NCBI GenBank assembly: GCA_002694065.1
Contig: NZKZ01000092.1
Span: 1 to 27,072 of the forward strand
Direction of reading: 5' to 3'
Length of the DNA: 27,072 nucleotides
Origin: Acidiferrobacter sp.
GTDB taxonomy: Bacteria > Pseudomonadota > Gammaproteobacteria > Arenicellales > UBA868
The position numbers and the translations under genes are program-made. Below, piece after piece: positions 8,801 to 14,900 of the stretch. The notes under the pieces were generated by a model. It made no database searches. It was not told where the DNA came from and saw nothing but the letters and a program-made list of their open reading frames with translations. Positions within the stretch are counted from its first letter, which is position 1; each line of letters starts with the position of its first letter.

Positions 8801-9610
8801 GGTCCAGTGATTCGCTACCAGGATCCAGTTCCCTGAGACGTTCTCCATCAGCATGCCGTCGACCCAGAATTCGCAATCAAGCGTGTCCACTTCCAGCTCC
8901 CATTCGGAATCTCCGGCATCCGGGGAAGTCCCGTTCCACTCGAACATGTTTTCATCTTCATCGTAATCGTCCCCTGCATCTCCGAAGTATTCGAACATGT
9001 AGTGTCCGGAGCTAAGGTTGGAGAATGTCCACGTCATGTTGTGGGTCCCAGCATCTATCGGGAGCAGCTCGCCATCCACGTCGAACACGTTTGGCACTTC
9101 GATGACCGACGTTCCGTTGTCGATCTCTAGGCCGATGATGCCGTTGTTCCCGCATGGCCCATGGAGCCACCAGAATGCTTCGGTGCTATCTCCCGTGGAA
9201 TTGTCTTGCAGCTCGGCAAAGATCGAGAAGTGGCAAGAGAACTCCCCCACCGTCAGGTTCAGACTCTCAGCGCTAGAGTCGTTGTAGGCGTACCAGTTCC
9301 TGTCCTCGTTCCAGGAAGAATCGGAGTCGTTGTAGATGTCATAGGTATTGACTTCCCATGACAGATGGTAATCCGTCCCGTTGGCAAGGCCGAACGACCC
9401 CAGGCTCAGCTCGTATTCTCCTGCTGAGAGGAGGTAGGGGATTTCACTGTCTTCTCCATAGTCGACGTGCTCCCAGTTCCCGTCATCGAGGATCTCCAGC
9501 TCCATCCATGGGCCTTCGTCCTCGTGGTCTGCCGTTGCTAGTGGTCCCAGTGAAGAAATCACCATTATCAGGCAGATGCTTAGTGTTCGTGTCTTGCGTG
9601 CGCTATACAT
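2747..9610 (-). CDS. Giant secreted acidic repeat protein with TSP3 calcium repeats and PGF-CTERM-type tail
   Basis: A 2287-aa cell-surface protein of unknown function. Residues 1-27 are a signal peptide ending near LATA. Residues about 28-1205 hold repeats of 120-200 residues, most ending in G-P-C (units break at about 9155, 8787, 8184, 7620, 7059, 6519 and, as A-P-C, 6003). Several carry a calcium-type loop (DENGDGEDD) followed by an F-E-x-C-T-N-G-T-x-G-W-E-C-V block. More degenerate units run to about residue 1635. A domain shared with the receptor gene at 11924 spans about 1637-1884, then about 19 TSP3 units (DTDGDGVGDNSDAFP type) to about 2245. The end, PGFSAATG plus a hydrophobic stretch and RRKD, fits an archaeosortase PGF-CTERM signal. 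The protein is extremely Asp/Glu-rich with over 40 N-x-S/T sequons by my count, implying glycosylation. Adhesion, cell-wall or calcium-matrix roles are all possible. Confidence 0.92.
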   Translation of the reverse strand: MYSARKTRTLSICLIMVISSLGPLATADHEDEGPWMELEILDDGNWEHVDYGEDSEIPYLLSAGEYELSLGSFGLANGTDYHLSWEVNTYDIYNDSDSSWNEDRNWYAYNDSSAESLNLTVGEFSCHFSIFAELQDNSTGDSTEAFWWLHGPCGNNGIIGLEIDNGTSVIEVPNVFDVDGELLPIDAGTHNMTWTFSNLSSGHYMFEYFGDAGDDYDEDENMFEWNGTSPDAGDSEWELEVDTLDCEFWVDGMLMENVSGNWILVANHWTNFIGPCEIPTFTLIYDDGSGNMVEYEMTPMTESFDGCEEVDEYEDDDYDESWYECWIGYDSDGDGVDDSHDYFGFEECTNGTAGWECVTHYEWPYLEAGWHNGTIEVSGLGSDGSDWAFVGFDEWCDSNHHCERWDFDSGPLNETSQITYDSSTGNWTANWTMHIDPWTCDYHSFVELWSVKWDDNDSEHWYDDMEIEEHLAWHGPCEEIPNPFTLYYEDENGDMVEWAEEYHNMSLDECEEYGDEHDDGNWYECWVGYDENGDGEDDWHDYFWFEDCTNGTSGWECVESISLPEIAPGEHSMELHVGDLVSGESYHLTTRTSTGNQMGYGGEEKAEEIFNATSDSETFEISLEVDNYTCHVGLEAWLEGVEWHNDTFHFTEFLGEGRFGFNGPCEEMPSPFTLFVDGVEWEQTLHNMSLDECEEYGGEGPGEEHWYECWVGYDENGDGEDDWNDYYGFEECTNGTAGWECVMWHEDPHIGPGEHNFTLSIDVQSGSNYSVDMHTQLCQNMGGCDSEWESYSLNATSDTEQVMFTMETSNYTCNLHLSADLHEMHDSSDGENGMDVWSQHIFNEWWNYRGPCEEPPSPFTVSLDGDEYEWDHHYEYYDECEEYYEGDYECWNDDWDENGDGDPDWTHWHHDCSYDVDADWECMTHSDPPRIEAGNHTVVVLVEDMGEDTNYTLAVHLNSYDTMGGGDWDWFEFEEKTGSGETWFEVSFDLESKISTCHVEIHLELYEHETDEWNNSWSDWIFGEGFHWNGPCEMPPSPIDLWYDGTMWESHQNETYFDECHYDGYDYECWDDEEGEWEYYPDCHSEENGTWACIVHEMPHLEGGTYSMTWVINDLDTNNSDYAIFWDTSQYSSMFGGNWEEGMANITSSWDNESHVDWVLVVDNSTCQIEIGVQLAEMWDYDDDGEWDDMETIAYDIFHFRAPCEMPEGIGIDLMIDDGGTWVEIDGLSMWDLMMSDDGDTSIDSVLADYTLDAGTHDMMWELDGLEDGEEYNMSWDIMEIDLSQGEDWGDAGGYAVFDAEGETWGDDWELEVSEGACIVIIIANAEATVADSFPGMMVYYIPGPASLEDDDEDGVSDCIAALDEGDGGGGDMPDWGSENGHIELLDDYGYPVMPFQQMGEGVWDLTVLGMDLEPDCEDCYLVEMEMDSLGHNLASSESVLSTDEYGEFQMDFSVELTPWDCVIFAYVGLEGEDDLNDYYETILEGPCEGGSREGLIDVELIDEDGNGWTMEEYVEPGNYTVDISISGLTAGEDYTMMIAHVEGVWGVEDLIHRVWNDEELGEEVNFSSTDGSDEGMTLEANIHHSCSNFVIIEVYMDSADDGTLDTFYYFYETGCEDHDGDWNLEDYYVHQDYYAVLEHVDVENGTAEVLLESTILIDEELLLKIDHDMFNGDGELDEFEAGQAAANLIEAWGLHPFWVCMDMMSEGEEIIDAEDQEDCEDSDGWWYGPFGALSLDDEDGDGYPDSAPAWDGGQGGCQWDIGGSPFNETTLNGVSAWCVDAILMVMLQPGYSAIHWSWIGQFNVSTDADGELALYYPGSGEDSDPEQVDATLCAWLPEAEDQSMMWEIVSFTYDGTEVGLEEEGGCTQIGQGEYFEDLEIVYGMVSMDSDGDGVDDRMDRFPDDPNEWDDTDDDGVGDNSDAFPEDPNEYIDSDGDGVGDNSDEFLWDPTESVDTDGDGYGDNSDAFPEDPNEWADTDEDGTGDNADSDADGDGVDDDVDDSDGDGVYDDADDFPYDANETTDTDGDGVGDNSDAFPDDASEWLDTDGDGIGDNSDTDADGDGTPNDLDDFPLNSEESTDSDGDGVGDQEDAFPNNPNEYIDSDGDGTGDNADTDDDNDGTPDTSDAFPYDDTEDSDADMDGVGDNTDAFPNDPAESVDTDGDGVGDNADRFPDDPREQYDSDGDGTGDNSDAFPNDPSEIIDSDGDGMGNNADAFPYDEDEQKDTDGDGIGDNADADADGDGQLDNPPEEPDTDDGGGGLPGFSAATGLVSMLGAAILIAGRRKD
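2870..3955 (-). repeat. TSP3 calcium-binding repeat array in the giant protein
   Basis: About 19 successive D-x-D-x-D-G-x-x-D units, many followed by N-S-D-A-F-P and a P-N-E or similar turn, occupy residues about 1885-2247. In TSP3 families each unit binds calcium and the array forms a stiff, extended stalk. On the DNA this gives imperfect repeats of roughly 30-70 bp that differ mostly at third codon positions. Confidence 0.9.
6000..9160 (-). repeat. Tandem G-P-C-bounded extracellular units
   Basis: G-P-C or A-P-C boundaries at about 9152, 8783, 8180, 7616, 7055, 6515 and 5999 define six successive units of about 123, 201, 188, 187, 180 and 172 residues. Units share P-x-P-F-T-L after the boundary, a C-E-E-Y..W-Y-E-C-W cluster, a calcium-type loop, a W-E-C-V block, a G-x-H/Y-x-x-x-L strand, and a late N-Y-T-C strand. 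Even cysteine counts suggest disulfides within units. Two exact DNA matches (45 bp: 7386-7430 = 8538-8582; 56 bp: 7442-7497 = 7994-8049) show recent exchange between units. Confidence 0.85.
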
Positions 9611-9634
9611 GTATCGCCCGGGCCGCTTCCCATT

Positions 9635-9642
9635 CTATTTAA
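9635..9642 (-). promoter_or_regulatory. TATA box of the giant surface-protein gene
   Basis: On the minus strand TTAAATAG occupies 9642-9635, with 24 bases between it and the ATG at 9610, so its centre lies about 28 bases before the start codon. That spacing places transcription start at or beside the ATG, as in leaderless archaeal mRNAs. The box sits in the 66-bp gap after ribD, so the gene need not depend on the ribD promoter. Confidence 0.65.
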
Positions 9643-9676
9643 CCGTAGGCCCTGCATTATCATGGTTCGATGTGGC

Positions 9677-10792
9677 CTAAGGCGATCGTTTTCTTCCCCA
9701 CCAATCGATTTTGTCTCCGGAGGCTTCCATAGAAGAAATGAGGTCTAAACCGGCCATCGATAGGCAGGATGAGTCGAATACTGGACCATTCCCGCCAAGT
9801 TCTTTGGGGGATTCGCAGATCCTTGCTCTGTCTACCAGCCCCTCGGAGAGGAACCTCCCCCATGTGTCCAGTCCTCCCTCGACCAGAAGGGACTGTATCC
9901 CCCTGTCCCCGAGCATGTCGAGTATCCGGTAAACTGGAACATCCTGCTCCGGCATGACCACCCTGCTTACGTTGCCCTCGTCTCCAGATGAGTCGAAATC
10001 GGCTGACTGCACCAGCAATGTTGGGGCCTCTCCATCAGTCATGAGCCTGCAATCCGAGGGCACCCTGTTGTTGGGGTCCACTACCACCCTGATTGGTGGG
10101 TTCCTTGGGCCTATATCCGGGCCCCTGACGGTGAGAGAAGGATCATCCCTGATCACCGTATTCACCCCCACAAGTATGGCCATGGAATCGGCTCGTATCT
10201 TTTGGGCCATTTCGAGCGACTCATCCGAGCTGAATCGCTCTGAAGGGCGAGAACTGTCGTAGTCGATCCTCCCACTGGAGTCGGTCGATGCCTTCAGCGT
10301 GACAAGCGGCCTCCGCAGTCTGCACCAGTGCATGAAGGGACTCATCTGCGTCTCGCACTCATCCTCCAGCAGCCCCTGTTCCACTTCGACGCCTCCCTCG
10401 ATTAGAGCCTCGATGCCACCTCCCCTCACGGTGGGGTTCGGATCCTGCGACCCTATCACCACCCTGCTCACCCCGGCCCAGAGTAGTGACTCTGTGCAGG
10501 GAGGCGTTCTGCCGAAGTGATTGCATGGCTCAAGAGTGACGTAAGCAGTGGCACCCATCGTTGAGACGCCCTTCGACTCGGCATCTGCTATGGCCATCTG
10601 CTCTGCGTGCAGCCCGCCTATGTGGTCGTGCCAGCCCTCGGCCAGGACCTCCCCGTCCCTAACCAGGACGCAGCCGACCAGTGGGTTCGGCATCACCCGA
10701 TGCCGACCCCTCTCGGCTAGCTCGATGGCCCTGCGCATATGCATCTCGCCATCTGCCATCCCAATCGACCATCTGAACCCACGCTCACTCAT
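9677..10792 (-). CDS. ribD: Bifunctional riboflavin biosynthesis deaminase/reductase RibD
   Basis: This 371-aa enzyme carries out two steps of riboflavin synthesis: deamination of the diaminopyrimidine intermediate, then NADPH reduction of its ribose. The N-terminal CMP/dCMP-deaminase-type domain has zinc and catalytic residues H62-A-E64, with PC90 and PPC99 in the LEPCNHFGRTPPC signature. The C-terminal reductase starts near residue 160 (RPLVTLKASTDSSGR) and contains the NADPH-site stretch LLVEGGLDTWGRFL. The two-domain fusion is the bacterial arrangement; many archaea use separate, different enzymes, so an ancient transfer is plausible. ATG at 10792 is preceded by AAGGA at suitable spacing. 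It diverges from the lipid kinase gene across a very short gap. Confidence 0.93.
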   Translation of the reverse strand: MSERGFRWSIGMADGEMHMRRAIELAERGRHRVMPNPLVGCVLVRDGEVLAEGWHDHIGGLHAEQMAIADAESKGVSTMGATAYVTLEPCNHFGRTPPCTESLLWAGVSRVVIGSQDPNPTVRGGGIEALIEGGVEVEQGLLEDECETQMSPFMHWCRLRRPLVTLKASTDSSGRIDYDSSRPSERFSSDESLEMAQKIRADSMAILVGVNTVIRDDPSLTVRGPDIGPRNPPIRVVVDPNNRVPSDCRLMTDGEAPTLLVQSADFDSSGDEGNVSRVVMPEQDVPVYRILDMLGDRGIQSLLVEGGLDTWGRFLSEGLVDRARICESPKELGGNGPVFDSSCLSMAGLDLISSMEASGDKIDWWGRKRSP

Positions 10793-10836
10793 GATTCCTT
10801 GCTTCGGCAGGATTGAAGTCGGATGCTGTCACTCGG

Positions 10837-11874
10837 GTGTCCGTGACGCGCATAGCATGCATAGCCAACCCTAACGCCAGAGACGGCAAGATGGGCAAGA
10901 ACTTCCACAAGGTGGAGGAAGCCCTCGAGTCATCGGGGATCGACTTCGACGTATTCATGACAGAGGGAAAGGGTCACGCCATCGAGATCGCCAGCGGACT
11001 GAGGGAAAGCGAATACGACTTGGTTGTCGCCGTGGGCGGGGATGGGACAGTCCACGAGGTCGCGAACGGCTTACGCGGCTCAAACACGCGCCTGGGAATC
11101 ATACCCATGGGCAACGGCGACGACTTCGCCAGATCCATAGGCATCCCCCTCAAGGACCTCCAGGGCGCCGTAGCCCTCCTTGCCGATGGTGAGGACTACA
11201 CCGTAGGGGGGATCAGGGTGGAGGGGCTCAGGGCCCCCGAGCACCCAGGCATCCCCTCCCCCAAGCACTACCCGGTAACAGGAGAGCCCGCTAATGGGGC
11301 GAACTTGGTACGATGGTCCTTCCTCGAGTGCGACGGCGGCGTCACCTCATCGATAAATCGCATGAAGGACGAGGGGCACTTCTCGTGGATAAGCGGTCAG
11401 AAGAAGTACACTTTCCTGGCGATCAAGGCGATCCTGTCCTGGAAGAGCCAGATGGCCTGGATCAAGGTGGATGACGATCCCGGACGCAAGGTGGACCTGA
11501 CCGGGCTCTTCGCGATGATGCAGACGGAGACCTTCGGAGGCGGTTACAAGGTCGCCCCCGGGATGCACCCCTTCGGGGAAAGCGCCAGCATCGTGCTAGG
11601 GTTCGGCCTCTCCAAGATGCAGATGCTCAGGGTCATGGGCCCACTGGAGAAGGGAAAGCACGTCGGCAAGTGGGGTAAGATAACCATGGAGCCATGCAGG
11701 AGCTTCGAGATCAGCGCCCTGGACAGCGAGGGCAACCCGACCCAGGCCCACGGTCACGACCCACCGCTGTTCATCAGCCTCGATGGCGAGATCTCCATGA
11801 CCACTCCAGTTAGGTTCGAGTTCCACGAGCGGCAACTCAAGGTGAGGGGCGGACCCAGTCCCCCCAACGTGTAG
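10837..11874 (+). CDS. Diacylglycerol kinase-family lipid kinase
   Basis: The protein belongs to the YegS/LCB5 diacylglycerol kinase catalytic family, which phosphorylates lipid hydroxyls with ATP. The N-terminus RIACIANPNARDGK is the usual first strand and loop; VVAVGGDGTVHEVANGL holds the nucleotide-binding GGDGT, and GIIPMGNGDDFAR is the second family block. At about 346 aa it is longer than typical 300-aa members; the stretch after GEDYTVGG (about 55 residues, rich in H, P and G) looks like an insert. Starts at TTG 10813, GTG 10837 and GTG 10843 are all in frame; GTG 10837 was chosen arbitrarily between the two GTGs. A role in archaeal membrane-lipid synthesis or salvage is inference. Confidence 0.85.
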   Translation: MSVTRIACIANPNARDGKMGKNFHKVEEALESSGIDFDVFMTEGKGHAIEIASGLRESEYDLVVAVGGDGTVHEVANGLRGSNTRLGIIPMGNGDDFARSIGIPLKDLQGAVALLADGEDYTVGGIRVEGLRAPEHPGIPSPKHYPVTGEPANGANLVRWSFLECDGGVTSSINRMKDEGHFSWISGQKKYTFLAIKAILSWKSQMAWIKVDDDPGRKVDLTGLFAMMQTETFGGGYKVAPGMHPFGESASIVLGFGLSKMQMLRVMGPLEKGKHVGKWGKITMEPCRSFEISALDSEGNPTQAHGHDPPLFISLDGEISMTTPVRFEFHERQLKVRGGPSPPNV

Positions 11875-11923
11875 TAGCAGTCCGGAATTCGGCAAAACCG
11901 TTAATCACGAAAACCCTCCCTCA

Positions 11924-14900
11924 ATGGGCATGAATGAAGAAACCATCCAATGCAAGAACAGGGGAATACTAGCCATACTCCTGATGATACTGACCGCTGC
12001 ATCGCCGATCATCGGCAGCGTTCAGGCAGACCACGATTCGGGAGGCGGCTCTGATGGCAGGATCGAGGTGAAAATAGGGATCATGGGCGACATGTCAGGC
12101 CCCGTCTCGTATTTTTGGCCTGCCTTCCATTCAGCGGCCGAACATGGCATTTCCCATCTGAATGAAGAGCAGGATGTATACGAATTCCAGCCCATTTACG
12201 CCGACTCAAATTGCGCATCATCATACGCCGCTTCCGCAGCTCAGTCGTTAGTCGACTCTGGCGTCACTCTCGTGGTGGGGGCCATCTGCTCGGGTGCCTC
12301 CATGGGCGCCAACTCCGTCCTATCGAGCTATGGCATCCCCCATATCTCCCCCTCTTCTACCAGCCCTGCCTTGAGCAACACCAGCTTGCACCCGGGATTC
12401 TTCAGGACAACCCCTCATGACGCCATGCAGGCCCATTCACTCGCGACCCTTACCGTGTCCGAATCCAGCCCTGCCTTGGTGCACATGACGAACGACTACA
12501 GTACGCACGTCGCCGAAGCCTACGAGGAAGCATGGAATGAAAACGGCAATCAGTTGTGCACCACCATAGACTTCGAGGACCAATCTGCCAACTTCTCAAG
12601 CATCGCCGATGAAGTGATCGAAAACTACTGCGACTCAGTCGTCTTAGTATCATACCAAACCGAGGGCGCCGAAGTCATAGAAGCGCTGAGTGAAGCAGGG
12701 TTCACCGGCGCTATTTACGGATCCGATGGGATCGGGTATATGATTTCGAGCGACTTCGATGACGCATCAGCCGCCGACGGCGTCCGGTACTTGCGCCTAC
12801 AGGGCGATTACCACTCCCAGAAGGCAGACGATTTCTGGGAATTCTGCTCCAATGACGATGATTGCAGCAGCGGCATCTTCACCGCAGAGATGTACGACGC
12901 CGTATCCATCATCGGCGAGGCATTCATTCTATCGGAGATGACAAACGAGACTCTCAACGACTCGATTCGCTACGTGGGCTACCAATGGGAGGGTGCCAGC
13001 TCCGAGATCACCTTCAACGAGGACGGCGACGTGGCCGGCAATGGCTTCTCAGTCCATGAGTACAACTACCACGAAACGAACTACACACTCTCCGACGACT
13101 TCCTCGTTCACTTGCCCCCGGCTGACTTCAGCTTCGAGCCGGACAGCCCACTGTACGGGGCGGACGTCTTCACGCTCCTGAACCCCTGGTCCAGGGAGAA
13201 CGTCGATATCGCGTTCATGTACGACATGTCCGGCCCCGTCTCGGATTTCAGCGCCGGCTTCGATGCCTCGTACGAGATCGCCATGGACTACCTGAACAGC
13301 CAGCAGGATGAGTACTGGTTCAACGTGGTTCCCTTCGACTCCGGTTGCGACGGAACCACTGGCCAGGATGCGGCCCAGGACGTCGTCGACTCGGGCATAG
13401 GGCTCGTGGTGGGGCCACTGTGCTCGCACGTCTCGATGGAAGTAAACTCCATCTTCTCGGCGGCGGGCATCCCATACATTTCCCCCACCTCCAGCAGCCC
13501 CGAACTAAGCGACTCCGAGGAGTTCGAGGGATTCTTCCGAGTCATCCCTAGTGACGGTTTGGACGGGCCTCTGCTGGCCTACCTACTGACTGTCACGGAT
13601 GCTGGCTCCGGATCGAACAGCCCCGCGTTGGTGTATGATGCCACCGACTCTTTCTTGGAGCAAACAGCGGAGCTCTTCGAAGAGGCCTGGGCTAGCGATG
13701 GAAACCCCATGTGCTTAGACTCCGACGGAGACGACCTGTCATTCGCGCTGTACTCATCATCTCCGGATTACGACACAATCTCCGAGGAGATAGTCAGCAA
13801 CTCCTGCGACAGCGTCGTCATCGTCACATGGGGTGATTCCGGCATAGACATGGTTGAGAGCCTGCGTAACTACGGATTCGACGAAGACATAGTCTCCTAT
13901 TACGACATGGCATTCCTGGACGAATCGGACTTCGACGACCCGTCAGACGCGGACGGGATTATCGTCGCTGAACGATCTGGATACGAATCCGTCCTCTCGG
14001 ATCATTTCTGGGACGCCTGCAATGCGAATCACGAATGCTCGGGTGCCAATGCGATTTTCCAGGCACAAGCATTCGACGCGCTCTCGATTGTGGCCCAGGC
14101 CCACATTCTTTCCGAGGAGTTCGACGAGACCCTCGAGGAGGCCATAGGCTACGTGGGGTACCAATGGGAGGGGGCGAGCTCCGAGATCACCTTCAATGGG
14201 GACGGAGATGTGGCTGGGAACGGTTGGGACGTCTGTGAGTATCACTACGGCTCCTCCGGACTCGAGCTTTCGTGCGGAGGCGACCCTGCTTGGACCCATT
14301 GGTCCCCCCCTGGGTTCGACTTCGAGCCAGACAGCCCGCTCTACGGGCACGATGTCTTCCAGTGGGAGATTGCGGACTTCGAGATGGACACTAGTGTCGA
14401 GTTATTCCTCGAGCATGTCGACGTGGGCGAGGGAACGGTAGAGGTCTCGATCCAGAGAAACGAGATTCTGGACCCATCAATAAGGGAGGAGATCGATAGC
14501 GACTTCGGGGATGGCGACGGGGAGCTTTCCGTCACAGAGGGCGACGCCTACTCCGAGCACCTCATCGAGGAGTCGGGACTGGTGCCTCACTGGATCTGCT
14601 TCACATGGGACGAGGACGGCAATAACTCAGTCGCACCACAAGATAACCGCCAGCAATGTGAGAACGCTGGGGGCTACTGGAATGGCCCGTTGGGATTCAT
14701 CTCCCTCGATGACGAGGACGGAGACGGGCTTCCTGACAGCGGCCCCTCGCTTAATGGCGGACCAGGGGGCTGCAGTTGGACCGGGGCCAGCACTCCCTTC
14801 GCAATCACCACTCTCAACGGAGTAAGCCCTTGGTGCGTGGACGCAATACTCATTCTGTCGGGCTTCGGTGATGACGGATCCGAAATGGCCCCCGTGATCA

